Source of the DNA: Azadirachta indica
Taxonomy: Eukaryota > Streptophyta > Magnoliopsida > Sapindales > Meliaceae
Direction: 5' to 3'
Length of the DNA stretch: 64,000 bases
Assembly (NCBI GenBank): GCA_022749755.1
Contig: CM040446.1
Span: forward strand, 3,278,966-3,342,965
Under the pieces are notes generated by a model. The model did not search any database, was not told the DNA's origin, and saw only the letters and a list, made by a program, of their open reading frames with translations. A program made the translations under genes and the position numbers. Numbering within the stretch: position 1 is the stretch's first letter; every line of letters starts with the position of its first letter. Positions 51,601 through 62,583 of this stretch are shown here, one piece after another.

Positions 51601-53129
51601 GAAGCTTTCCAAAATCATGTGTAACTTGGCTTAGATAGCCTCAATTTTGACTGCCTGGGATTGAACTGCTGAACAATATGCTATAAGAGTAAAATACTGT
51701 ACCTCAACACTAGGTCATGTTTGATTTCTTAAGAGAATAGTGAAATGGAAGGCAGTTAGTGCTTCTTCCTCAGAAGAATTGAATATACATATAAAAACGC
51801 AAATGCTGCCTGAACTTTTGGAGATATTGTCACAGGGAAAATAGAGTAAAGCCTGAAGCTGCAGCTCCAACACTGAATTTCCATTTATAAAGTACTGGCA
51901 CTTCTTTGATTCAACAACTTCATTAACCTTTGCTTTCACAAACACATATTGAGGAACAAACTGATTTTCCAAAGTTCTGTGACTCTGAAGAAGGGCTCTG
52001 GGCAGAATGCCTCCTAGATTCATTGTTGACTCCACGTTGCAGGCTTTGGCTACCGTGACTCATAAATTTGTTTGGAATAGTAGTGTCTGGGCATTGACTC
52101 TGTTGGTAAAGTGGCATTGTCGGATTAGGAGAATTTTAGCATAATTCTTGTGTTTGGGTTTCTAAGAGATAGTAGACACTATTTTCTCGGATTGACTGTT
52201 GCACATTTCCTGATGTTAAAATGGCCTGGGCTTAATTTTGTGTGGACAAGATAAAAGGAAGCTTCGATCAGATATTGAAGTATCTGGGTGACAGAAAATT
52301 AAAGTTGCCAAGTATCACTTTTATGTGGTTCCAAATTGCCTTAACATGTTTTTGCTTCCAAATACCCAAATGCAGAAACAGAATAAAAGGAAGCTTGCCC
52401 TCAGCTGGTTTTAAGCCTTAATAAAGATATTTTCACTTGTACAGTTTTTCATCCCAAACTAGGAATGGATTTTATCTGATTTGTTTACTTGCAACAGGGT
52501 ATGTATATTTAATGACACTCTTTTCTCATCTTTTTCCAGCTTCAGGTTATACTGATAATATGGCTGCAAGATACTCAAACCAGTCCCAAGTTATGAACTC
52601 AAATTCGCGTGCTCAGTTTGATGGCACTTCATTCATGCCCAATGACCAGCTGATGAACAATTCTCACCAAATCCAGAACACTAGATATGATAATAACACT
52701 GTTGGGTTGGCTCTTGGTCCACCACAAACATCTAACTCAGGATTCCAAGCTATTGGTTCCTCTGTTCAGTCATCTAACGATAATCTTTTTGATGACTGGC
52801 CTCACAACCGAGACAAGGGAGTAGAGGACTTCCTTTCAGAGGAAGAGATCCGCATCCGCAGCCATGAGATGCTTGAAAATGAAGATATGCAACACTTGCT
52901 TCGACTCTTCAGCATGGGAGGCCATGCCTCTATTAATATGCCAGAGGATGGGTACACATTCCCATCTTACATGCCATCACCAATACCAAACTTTGACGAG
53001 GATCGTACACGTTCTGGCAAGGCTGTTGTGGGGTGGCTGAAGATCAAGGCAGCAATGAGGTGGGGTTTCTTTATCAGGAAGAAAGCAGCTGAGAGGCGGG
53101 CACAGATTGTCGAGTTAGAAGATGAATAA
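47034..53129 (+). CDS. Calmodulin-binding protein 60 (CBP60B/C/D-like)
   Basis: Plant-specific transcription factor; CBP60 members regulate immunity and salicylate genes, and the B-type is also tied to growth. Eight exons: 47034-47146, 48066-48141, 49058-49119, 49915-50408, 50494-50654, 50739-50942, 51217-51457, 52540-53129; all GT-AG, in phase, 646 aa. The N-terminus is basic with [13 protein letters not shown], a likely nuclear signal. The conserved CBP60 core runs from about residue 85 ([18 protein letters not shown]) through [43 protein letters not shown] and [16 protein letters not shown] to DGKSFLGFK. The tail is Asn/Gln/Ser-rich. Near the C-terminus [20 protein letters not shown] is a basic amphipathic stretch, the usual calmodulin-binding position in B-type members. 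CBP60a/g/SARD1 types lack this C-terminal site, so a CBP60B-like assignment is most likely. The intact frame shows no anomaly. Confidence 0.94.
47648..47705. repeat. 29-bp direct duplication in CBP60 intron 1
   Basis: Two identical 29-bp copies at 47648-47676 and 47677-47705, each beginning TAACTAACAGGGATTTCAAC. A recent local duplication. Confidence 0.95.
48371..48411. repeat. (ATC)n microsatellite in CBP60 intron 2
   Basis: Uninterrupted ATC repeat, nearly 14 units, inside intron 2. Confidence 0.95.
48547..48602. repeat. (CA)28 microsatellite in CBP60 intron 2
   Basis: Fifty-six bases of perfect CA repeat, only 135 bp from the ATC array. Likely highly polymorphic. Confidence 0.95.
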
Positions 53130-54920
53130 TGGTTAGGTTCTGTTGTCAAGCCTCTCTTTACCGAAGGCTTCATTATTCTGACTTTTAAGGGAGCCAGTAA
53201 AAAAATGAAGGCATTTAGACTACTTGAAACTGTTGGTTTCGTAAAGCTTAAGAATCTTCAATGTTTTTCGGTTCTTATATGTATCATCACGTTGAGGACC
53301 TCTGGTGCTTCTGGGTTCTTTGTTAGATGTCAGGAAGCTCTTCTTGTACAGATGCCTGTACAGTAAGTTGTTTATATAGTTTACTATCCTTCTTCCTTGG
53401 TTACATGCCTCTCACAACTACGTCATGATTGCTTTATGTATGGTACCTGGGCTTAAGGTCCTAAGGGGTATTGTGATTTTGGGTTAATGACCCCTTTTGT
53501 TGTTGACTAATTGGGGAAACATTTCTAGTATTTTAGGTATGACTTCATTTGCTGTTTGAACAAATCAACTGTACTAGTGTGATGTTTACTATATTTTTCT
53601 CTTACGTGCTAGTGACTCTTTTCCATTGTTCCTTCTAAATGACCTATTATATTGATTGGTATATCATTCCTATATGAAGGCTGAACTGGTTTGCTTTCAT
53701 CTAAATAATTTTTTTTAAGCATTTTATCTATGCGTCAGTTTATGTTTTCTTTTTCCTTTGCTGATATTAACTGCTGTAGAATAAGTTGTTCATTCGCAGC
53801 CTTATTTGGGGATGCATGACAATCTTTCACATGGTGGTTCTGTATTGTGTTAAATACCATATAAAATGACTTCTATTGATACGGTGAAAACCTACCTCTT
53901 GGCATTTTTCGATTACACCATCTTGAATGCCAGAAAATGATGCTGATAATGAATTCGGCTGTCAGAGGCTGCGCTGCTTGATAGGCTTCTGCTTGGTCTT
54001 TTGAGAGTTTACGGGTGGCAAAATTTCATGACTTGTTTCTGGAAAATTCTTGCCGAGTGACAAGTCAAACAATAAGGATAGGAATACTGGAGATTGGTAA
54101 TGGTGGTAGGATTGCGCAGGAACATTCTGATTGTTCTTTTGGCAGAAAGATGGATCGTTTCGCAAGTGAGGCGGAATTCAGGTGTTTGAATTTGAAATGG
54201 AATCGTCGAGGGAATAGCGTTATTATCTGTACTGCTGAGGAAACATCTCTGGTCGTGAAGTGATCGATATTGATTGATTGGGGTCTTTTTTGAACCAACA
54301 CCTTGATGTTGGAACATCAGGATTAATAATTGTGTTTTGTGATGACTGAATCTGTGAAGCAAGAGAGTTTGGATCCTAAAGATCAGAAGCTTCAGCAAAA
54401 CATTACATACAAACATAGCCTCTCCAATGACTCACAGAGCTAGAAAGGCACGAGTGAGATATCCTCGCAATGTCACTGCATTCACCAAGTGATAAGCTCT
54501 GGAATGAATTTCGGGACTGTCAGTCAATCCGGGCATTTTCAAAATTTGCAATTTATCTTGGTCTTGGCCATTATTTCCTGGCAATGACACACAAACAAGC
54601 TGGTTAAATGAAAGAGGGTGTTCGGTTCAATTACCATTTATAGATGATAGATATGTGATGCACGTACATGCAGATTCATGCATCAGCAGCCTGAAATTCA
54701 GGCACCGAAGGAGGAAAAGATAAGCAATATAAAGAGTCGTATGCCAATATAACTAGTTAATCCAACTCTGCAACCCACTGCATTTCTTGGGGCTTAAAAT
54801 ACACAAATGTGTGACTTTGAGATTAATGTTTGTGCCCTATAAATAGAGTGAGGATATGAAGAAGTGAAACGGGGTTTTCGGTCTTTTTTCTGTTTCACTT
54901 CCGAAATGAAGGGATGAGAA
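53130..54920. other. CBP60 3' UTR and downstream region
   Basis: Begins with the CBP60 3' UTR. The part around 53930-54300 is less AT-rich and has open stretches on both strands, but no recognisable protein; it could be a gene relic. No gene is called. Confidence 0.4.
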
Positions 54921-54929
54921 TAATGTGCA

Positions 54930-55110
54930 GAAAATTCATTAAAGACCCCCATTAATGGAGCTCCCTGATAACGATCCAAAACTTAACTCGAGGTATTCCA
55001 AATTACCTCTTCAACCACTTTTTTCTCTCTTTCTGATATGATTATGATGTATCGATGTCCTGTTTATGCAAGATTATGATGGATCATACGGGAATGGTTC
55101 ATTTCTGTTC
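54930..55110 (-). repeat. Degenerate copy A1 of the tandem block
   Basis: GGAGCTCCCT (54958-54967) followed by GAGGTATTCCAAATTACCTC matches the core of copies B and C in the same order and spacing. On the minus strand the end of the small reading frame is still recognisable as VVEEVIWNTSS and a stop at 54983-54985. The rest of the frame is lost. Confidence 0.6.
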
Positions 55111-55589
55111 ATCTTTTACCTACGTATTCATTATTAATTTTTTCTTTTATTTTGTTGTTTTTGTTTCCGTGGGTCATCAATGTAACTCAAGGATATTTAA
55201 GTTTTGTTAGTCCAATCATTTTCTTCTTGCATAAATATCAGATTTCATCTCTGAATCGCAGTTTCATTGCATAAATGTCAGTGTCTATCTCAACATTAAT
55301 GAAATATCGAGATCATACATTCTATTAGTCCTACAGCATATCTGTATATTACAAACACAAATAAATGATGATAATAAGTGAGATCAATTTTCTGCAATTT
55401 TACCCTTAAACATATTCTTTTTTAATATGAATTTTCATTTAAATAAATATATGCTTGGCAATTATAGATAATATAATAATAAATATAAATAATAAGTAGT
55501 GTAAATTAATAATAAAAGAAATCATAGGTTCAAAAGAATAACAGTCTTTTATGGAAGATTCCGGGAGTGAATAACAAATTTTTCATATG

Positions 55590-56730
55590 CTTTGGCCTGG
55601 AATTCACCTACCAATCAATTTTTTTTATTTATATTTATATTTATTAATTATTGACCTTTCTCTTTGAGGATACAATGATGTTGATGGATTTATTTGTACT
55701 ATCAAACTTACAAGAATAAAATAAGCAATCATCCTATGAAGAAATTAATAGCATATCGTCAAGCAAAACGTATAAAAACGTTTGCTACAAAGAGTATATA
55801 TTACGAAATGGTCATCAAACAAATATCTAAAATGTATTTATCGTGTTTTTCTCTTCCAAAAAAAAAAAAAGGTTTATTCTGGAGATTTTGAAAATAATTT
55901 GTCATAATTTTAGTTAGGTGAATAAGTTAAAAAATATGAGAAACATTACTAACATTTAGGGATGTCACTGGAAAAATATAAAAATTTCTGAATCGAAGTA
56001 ATGTTTATTAAATTTAGGGATTAAACTGAAATTGTCACAACATCTGTAGGCATTTTTTATTTTATTTTATTTTTCTCTCAAGGGCATGGCGTAGTGTTAT
56101 TAAATCAAGTAAAACGTTTTGTATGCTCTTGTGCAATTGTTTTTCTCTGGATTTATTTGTTTTGTTTTACTTTTTAATTTTTATTTAATTTCGATTTACT
56201 CCCAATATTTTAACAATATGTAACTGGGCCCTAATATTTTAGAAATTACCTCAAATCAGTAGCATCTATTGCTAACAGTAACAGCAGACCATGTTTGACC
56301 AATTAATGTACTGTTTACACAAATAAAGCATTATCTATCACTTGTATATATTATGACAATGTTAGGGAAAAGTGGATCATGTTATTAAAACATTAGGGGA
56401 TAAAAATTTAACTAAAATTGACTCATCATTATAATTTATATAATTTGCTTTAAATTTTTAGTATTTTCACTATGTTATGGTAGTTTATATAGATAATTTG
56501 TATAATTAATTATATAGACTATGAGTTCATAAATTCAAATATGTAGTATTTATTTAACCAGTTAAACATAAATAAAAATATCACCGAGGATCAATCTCAA
56601 CTAGTATATGTGGCATTGAAGTAACAAATGTCGAGATTATAATACACATGTAAATGCAATAAGTACTGTATATTGAGAAGTGATTTATCTCATAATTAAC
56701 AAGAAGTTCTTCTTGTAACAGAGAGGAACT
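55590..56730. repeat. Degenerate copy A2 of the tandem block
   Basis: Shares many stretches with later copies. ATTCACCTACCAATC near 55602 matches ATTCACATACCAATC near 61431. GTCATCAAACAAATATCTAA near 55812 matches 61591. The CAACTAGTATATGTGGC part near 56600 matches 58990. Near 56695-56720 it still resembles the start of the small-ORF core (AATTAACAAGAAGTTCTTC), but the palindrome and the frame are gone. Confidence 0.6.
56195..56404. mobile_element. Candidate short MITE in copy A2
   Basis: TTTACTCCCAATATTTTAAC at the left matches, inverted, the right end ATTAAAACATTAGGGGATAA. The 35-40 bp arms are roughly 75% alike, and the element is 210 bp and non-coding. Copy B has only the right arm (about 58775-58800). 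Confidence 0.4.
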
Positions 56731-56739
56731 CTTAAGCGA

Positions 56740-57900
56740 GAGTGTTTACATCGCGTATGCCGTCCGCAAATAGAATGATAGACGCATAGAGTTGCATACA
56801 TATTAGGACATTCATTAATCATCCCTGTTCCCTAAAAAGCCAAACCAAAATTAATTCTTAAGCCTATTTATCCGGGATTCTAGATAATATACAAGAACTA
56901 TAATGTTTATATAAATACGATACCTGAGAATTTTAAAAATTAAAAAAAAAAATAAGACTTCTGAGAATTTTTTAGAATATTAATTCAGTCTAATGGTAAT
57001 CTGAAAATACCAAAATTAAAGAGAGTTAATTAACATCAAATTTTGGGTTTATATGTGAGAGAATATGATAAATTGATTTATATTTAAGAATATTAAAAAT
57101 AAAAAATTTTAATTGGACATAGTTGCATATGATGTTTTAAATTAATACTATATATATATATATATATATTTTTGGGTTACTTGATTCTTAAGTACTGTTT
57201 ACTCATTCAATGTGGTTGTATTCTTCATAATGAGTAGTACACTGTGCATGCCGTCTCACTTGTTTGAGTTTGTTTTGAGTATGGAAAATTTTGAATTTGT
57301 TCTATTTGTTCATTTGAATAAATAAAGATAAAAATCTCAAAAAGAAAAATGAAAATAACCCTCTTCTAACCTGAAACATATTAATTATGCTGAGAAAACT
57401 ATACTGTGTTCTTTATAATCCTCTTTCTTCTTCTTTGAGATTTTGATACCCCTAACCTTATTACTGAGAAGTGACTCCATAAATTTAGTAAATTTGGTTG
57501 AATAGAACAAGGTGAGCGTCTACTTAATTAATGCCTAATTAAGCACAGATAACAGGGTTTCTTTGCTTTTTTCCATGATATCAAATAGAGCTTCGTAAAG
57601 AACTATTTAATTACGTACGTTTAGCAATTTAAAATTATTATAAAAAATAGTAAAATTAATTGTGTTCATACAAAGGCTTGCGTGCATCCATGTCTACTAA
57701 TACTATTGAAAAAGCATTGTCAAAAAACTAAGCATATATATATACATTCAACATAATAAACAAAAATGAAATCTAGATATTAATTAATTGTCCAATGTGC
57801 ATGGGGGCCAGAATTGAAGAACTGTAATATATAATTATTATCGCTCTTAAATTCTTCGTGAAATAAACTGATTCAGCGTACAAATAACAATGTCAATCGA
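56740..57900. other. AT-rich spacer before the orphan gene
   Basis: No coding or RNA gene is supported. A TA microsatellite lies near 57150-57170. Confidence 0.45.
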
Positions 57901-57965
57901 GTAAAATCTACAAAACACAATGCCAATATATATGTTCGTGTACATGTTACAGACAGATAGATATA

Positions 57966-58382
57966 TTAATTGTGTGTTTCCTTTGGACAAACTTCCAGTC
58001 GAATGGTGCATGACAGCAAGAACTTAATACAAGATTTCAAAGAAGAAGAGCCACTGTTCTTCGCATTCTCCTTCGCCATCTTCAGCCACTTCTTCGTTCT
58101 CTGTGCTATAGTATCTATCGCTCTTTCCTTGTCGAAGGGGTAGCTTCTCAGAAATATCTGCCTGCTTCTAAAACGTTTAATGCTTTCAGATCTTTCGTAG
58201 ACCAAAGAAGGAAATCCTTCACGATTCTTTTGATCGTAATCCTCCGCCATGATTACCCTCCTCAAGAAGCTGGCGTCTGATTCAGCCCATAATGTTTCAA
58301 GTACTCTTACTCTAATTACATCTTCCTGGACATCTCTACAACAGCCTCTTTCACCACAACCTGCAGCGTTCATCTTCATCAT
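57966..58382 (-). CDS. Orphan 138-aa protein, function unknown
   Basis: A single-exon reading frame I do not recognise. The N-terminus has several Cys and Gly (MNAAGCGERGCCRDVQ). The middle is charged and probably helical (RVRVLETLWAESDASFLRRV, then AEDYDQKNREGFPSLVYERS). A basic region follows (RSESIKRFRSRQIFLRSYPF, AQRTKKWLKMAKENAKN), and the short C-terminus is LKSCIKFLLSCTIRLEVCPK. There is no signal peptide or obvious membrane span. The local GC content is higher than in the flanking DNA, and a good TATA box (58512-58519) lies 130 bp upstream on the same strand, so a real gene is likely. It lies inside the tandem array, but no second copy was found in the other blocks. The first Met is used; a second Met follows directly. 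Confidence 0.6.
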   Translation of the reverse strand: MMKMNAAGCGERGCCRDVQEDVIRVRVLETLWAESDASFLRRVIMAEDYDQKNREGFPSLVYERSESIKRFRSRQIFLRSYPFDKERAIDTIAQRTKKWLKMAKENAKNSGSSSLKSCIKFLLSCTIRLEVCPKETHN

Positions 58383-58511
58383 CCTCTCTTCCTTACTTTG
58401 TTGCTACTCTTCTACGTGGTACTTACAACTATTTGATTTGACTGTATATTCTATTTTGTGTAGTGTGAGCACTTAGCAGGGCTTGTTTGAATATTGTATC
58501 GTACATATGCA

Positions 58512-58519
58512 TATTTATA
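58512..58519 (-). promoter_or_regulatory. TATA box of the orphan gene
   Basis: CTATAAATAT on the minus strand, about 130 bp before the ATG at 58382. This is a perfect TATAAATA match. Confidence 0.6.
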
Positions 58520-59199
58520 GATAACAGATATAATATAACTATCTCCTACTCTCCTAATCTTCTTTGGACTTAATAGCTTTTGAAATACTGTTCAAATTAG
58601 GAAGGAAGAAGTTAAATTAATATAGAAGACAGGAAACCTCAGCGGAAAGGAATCATCTACTTGAAATATTCTAGCAAATTAATAAGAAGATGACATAAAA
58701 GAGTCTAATACAAAACTATACTTCTAAATCAATACAGATACCTAAGAATTGAAAGAATAAAAATTCTTAAATATTGTTAAAACATAAGGGGATAAATTAA
58801 AATTAATCTTTTATCTCTTTTATATATTAAGATTAACTAATCATGATTATTATTTATTTAATGTATTCTTTTTAGTATTTTACTATTTCAAGTTATTAGT
58901 TTATATGGATAGATTACGAGTTCGTACATATAAACATGTAATATTATTTGGCAACTAAACATAAGTAAAAAGTCAGCGATAATCTATCTCAACTAGTGCA
59001 CGTGGCGTTAAGTAGACAAATGTCGAGATTATAATGCACTTATGAATGCAATAAATTCTATATATGGAGAAAGGATTGTAAAGCTATATATGGGGATTTG
59101 GGGCAATTTTTATATCATTTCTAAATGAAAGAAGATTACAATATAACTTAAATCCTAAATGCCCCAGAAGGAGCTCCCTAATTAATAAACACAAGTTCT

Positions 59200-59225
59200 T
59201 CAGGAGGTATTCTAAAATACCTCTT
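59200..59225. repeat. Conserved short palindrome in copy B
   Basis: AGGAGGTATTCTAAAATACC followed by TCTT forms a short stem-loop. The same element recurs in copies A1 and C at the same position relative to GGAGCTCCCT. Confidence 0.7.
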
Positions 59226-59325
59226 CAACTGGCTGTTGGCTCTTTGTCTCTCTGCTGAATCTTGGTACTCCAGTGGTGTCGTGAAGTTGGTTTAGGTATG
59301 GAAGTGAAGTCATAAAAGTCAGCAT
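59212..59325 (-). CDS. Small ORF of copy B, 37 aa, unknown
   Basis: Starts MLTFMTSLPYLNQLHDTTG and ends QQPVEEVF, stop TAG. It aligns with the copy C frame. Over the first 19 codons nearly all base changes are in third positions and silent, and the two indels are 3 and 15 nt. The TAG replaces the CAG codon of copy C, so this copy lacks the last four residues (QNTS); the three codons after the stop still read NTS. Upstream the frame stays open for at least 12 codons, so the start may lie in another exon. I recognise no family. Confidence 0.4.
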   Translation of the reverse strand: MLTFMTSLPYLNQLHDTTGVPRFSRETKSQQPVEEVF

Positions 59326-59747
59326 GATGGCTATATTTTCTAGCTTTCCAAACAACTCACTGAGAAAGAAAAAATAAAGGCAACATCTCTAATGGGAATG
59401 GTTCTTTTAGGACATCCCTTGTTAATCTCTTTCCCTTTTCTCTCGTTTTCTCTCTTTATGTTTAATAATAACATTGGATGCTTGTTGAAGAAGTGTTAAT
59501 CATACAATTTTCCCTTTTATTACATGAAATATAGGGAATCATCCATCTCTATTTCTCTCCTTAATTATCTTTTTAATTATTTTTTTTCAATTTTTCTTTG
59601 GTGATGATGAGTGGTGTTCATTTTTGTCTAATATATTGTATTAGAGGTTAAATTAAATTATCTTGTTCAATTTATCAATTGAATGATAAATATAATATAA
59701 AATTATTGCATGTAATAACATTCACCAATTTATTGTTTTTTTTCTGA

Positions 59748-59783
<36 letters not shown>
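59748..59783. repeat. (ATT)12 microsatellite, copy B
   Basis: Uninterrupted ATT array at the position equivalent to the array in copy C. Confidence 0.95.
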
Positions 59784-60660
59784 TTGGTATTATTGGACAC
59801 TCAATTACTTACGTGAACAATGAAAGTGTAAGTAGGTAAATAATTTAATTATTTCACAAAATGACTAATAAGCTATTGATGACCAACAGTCTATTATAAC
59901 TTGTGACGGTATTATGTCAAATTTTCCTTTTGGAGATTCCTTAATTTATTAAATGATTCATATTTTACCAATAACTTAATTTCCACAATATCGAATGCCA
60001 ACAAAAAGTAGTCACTAAAATTTTCAATTATTATTTTGTATAAATGAATTAATATTTTTATCTCATTATTAGCCATTTATTTCATTTATTAAATGGCTAT
60101 AAATTATTTATAAACTTAATTAATGCATATCATCAATCTCGTTTCTTATCTTTAGTTATTCATTAAGGAACAAAATATAAAATACTCTAATTATTTTAGT
60201 GTTGCAATGAATAATTAATTCGAGGATTTAAATGAATAATTGATAAGTGAACTATATATATTATTCAAAGGTGAAATATTTATTAAAAAATATTTACATT
60301 TTATTTATTTTTCTCATTTTTTCTTACACATATGGTTGAAACTAAAATTTGTGTGGGTTGTTTAACAATAATTCAAACTATAAGGGGTTTTCATGGAGAT
60401 ATATACTTGCTTTAACATTTTTCTGAGAATCTTGTAAGGATTGTTACAGTCAAGTCCCTTTGTTTTCAGTATTATCAATAATTCAAAGTTGTAGTTACTA
60501 TTAATTACATAAGTCCTCATTGTTCAAAAATTTTAAATTAATAAGATCTTAATTCCATAATGTCATCGATTATTGACAGGATTTTAATCAAATATCAGAC
60601 ATGAATATATCAAGGTTTTGTTTAAAATTTAAGAGTTTTAAATTTTTATAATTTGATTAA

Positions 60661-61170
60661 GGGTAACCCTCAATTTACCCACAATTATTATTGATAATTA
60701 TCAACACGCCTACAACTTTAATAAAAATTCTTAGTCCACCTCCAAATATTAACTTATACCATTATTTAAAATAACTGAAAAGATAATATTGTAATTTTAC
60801 AATTTTAAACTAATAAAAATAATTTTTTATTTTTTTCCTTCTCTCTCATCTTCTCTCTCCTCCGTTCTTTTCTTTTCTTCTTCTCTTTATTTATTTTTTG
60901 ATTCATTGTGGCTACATATGCCAGCTATGATGGCTGCCTATAATAGCTATAGGAGGGAAGAAGAAGAAAATAAAAAAAAAAAGAAGGAAGAAAAGAAAAA
61001 ATTAATTTTGAATTTATCAAAGACAAAATCATATTTTTTCAAATCAACTACAATTAACTGTAATATTTAACCAAAAAAAATAACGTTTGAGAGTGTAATG
61101 AGGACTTTTATTAAAGTTGGGGCCGCGCTAATAATTATCAATAATGATTGAGATAAATTGAAGGTTGGCC
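60661..61170. mobile_element. MULE-like MITE with long terminal inverted repeats
   Basis: A 510-bp non-coding element. The left arm (60661-60746) and right arm (61086-61170) are inverted copies about 86 bp long at roughly 75% identity, sharing for example ATTATTGATAATTAT and CAACTTTAATAAAA. It is flanked by a 9-bp near-duplication, TTTGATTAA and TTTGATAAA. Long arms with 9-bp target duplications are typical of Mutator-like elements. The interior is a pyrimidine-rich then purine-rich tract. Confidence 0.7.
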
Positions 61171-62142
61171 TTTGATAAAATAAAATCACTAACTCTATAT
61201 TACATGTTTCAAGTTTAAAATTTAAAAATTTATATTAAAATTTTAAATTTTATATAAAATATTTTAAATTGTGCTTTAAAAAAGAAAGTGTAGTCAATTC
61301 GTTATAAATGATAATGATAATAATAATAATAAATTTAAATTAAACTAAAATTGCAGTCTAAGAAAATGACAGCTAGTATTGTATATATGTATATTCCATG
61401 GGCGTACAAGTTTCATCTGTCTTGGCTGGTATTCACATACCAATCGGAATTTTTATTTTATTTTCGTCAAGTTTAGTATGAAACTTAATTATAATTAATT
61501 GAGTGAGAAATAATTATGAATTAGCTTGTCTTCAAGCTATGACAAAGTATAAAAACATTTATCACGATGAAGAGTAGTAGGAGTCATTGGGTCATCAAAC
61601 AACTATCTAAAATGTATATTTTATAGGTCTTTTTTTTGTCTTTTTTGTTTATTAGGAGATGGTCATTTTAATTTTTAAATGTTCTCGTGTAATGTTCTTG
61701 ACTTTAGGCATAGATTTGCTGAATTTAGGTAAACAATTTTGCTTGTAATAGGCGAAATTATTTTTCTTGGGTGATTTGTTTATTTCCTATCATTTTACCA
61801 ATATTGGTAACCATCAATTTTATTTTTATTTTTTCTTTCTACTAATTTTACTACTTTAGGTTAGCTAATTAATTTGCATACATTATTTAACAATTAAATA
61901 TAAAACAGTTAACATTTCTGCGAGAATCCATAAAGTGGTGATAGAAGAGACAAATATTGAAGTTATAACAAAATCATGTATACACAGTAAGCAATATTAA
62001 TATATATGCGGATGAGATGTAGAAGCTTAAGACGGGGATTTGGGGCAATTTAATTCCATATTTCATTTCTAAATAATAGAAGAAGATTACAATAGAAAAC
62101 CCCAAATTCCCCAAAGGAGCTCCCTCTCATCAGTACAAGTAC

Positions 62143-62256
62143 TTAGGAGGTATTCTGAAATACCTCCTCAACTGGTTGTAATTTGCTCTTGACTTCTCCA
62201 ATGGTGTCATGAAGTTGGTAATTCAGATACGGAAGTGAAGCCATGAAAGTAAGCAT
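62143..62256 (-). CDS. Small ORF of copy C, 37 aa, unknown
   Basis: Starts MLTFMASLPYLNYQLHDTIG and ends QPVEEVFQNTS, stop TAA. An in-frame stop lies three codons before the ATG, so the frame is complete from this Met unless an intron intervenes. The N-terminus is mildly hydrophobic but too short for a clear signal peptide. The substitution pattern against copy B suggests selection on the protein. No family is recognised. The palindrome AGGAGGTATT...AATACCTCCT overlaps its last codons. Confidence 0.45.
   Translation of the reverse strand: MLTFMASLPYLNYQLHDTIGEVKSKLQPVEEVFQNTS
62145..62169. repeat. Conserved short palindrome in copy C
   Basis: AGGAGGTATT and AATACCTCCT are perfectly complementary over 10 bp, with a 4-nt loop. 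This is the best preserved of the three palindromes. Confidence 0.8.
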
Positions 62257-62538
62257 AATGGGCTTCTATATTATTTTGTATCATTTTCTCTCATTTTCTA
62301 GCTTTCCAAACAACTCATTGAGAAATATGGGGAAGGTATGGAGTTTCCACATCCCTCTAAAAGGATGGTTCATTAATTTAGGACATTCTTGTTAATCTGT
62401 CTTCCTTTCTCTTGATTATCTTTCTCTTTTTGTGTTTTTGTTCATGAAAAAGAATAATTTTAGATGTTGAAGAGATGCTAATCATGCCATTTTCCCTTCA
62501 TGATAATGGAATATTTCTTCGTTTGTTTCAAAATTTAC

Positions 62539-62540
<2 letters not shown>

Positions 62541-62583
<43 letters not shown>
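62541..62583. repeat. (ATT)14 microsatellite, copy C
   Basis: ATT array followed by CATCATCATC, equivalent to the array in copy B. Confidence 0.95.

Larger units (their letters stand above)
58760..60010. repeat. Copy B of the tandem block
   Basis: About 1.1 kb is alignable by eye with copy C (61860-62850). The shared order is a TATATATGG-type motif, GGGGATTTGGGGCAATTT, GGAGCTCCCT, a palindrome, a small frame on the minus strand, TTTCCAAACAACTCA, an ATT microsatellite, and TATAAGCTATTGATGAC. Confidence 0.8.

Noticed and set aside
54009..54416. 135-aa minus-strand frame after CBP60, with overlapping plus-strand frames
   Set aside because: Low-complexity composition, no recognised domain and competing frames on both strands; no gene can be supported.
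62020..62135. Possible miR399- or miR395-like precursor in the G-rich/C-rich stem of copy C
   Set aside because: Only a short CCAAAGGAG-type resemblance; the mature sequence and its partner arm are not present.
59160..62170. Alternative frame through the palindrome reading QLKRYFRIPP in copy B and QLRRYFRIPP in copy C
   Set aside because: It looks like a protein end in B and C, but copy A1 has a stop in it and the upstream codons do not show the silent-change pattern. The overlapping PVEEVF frame fits better.
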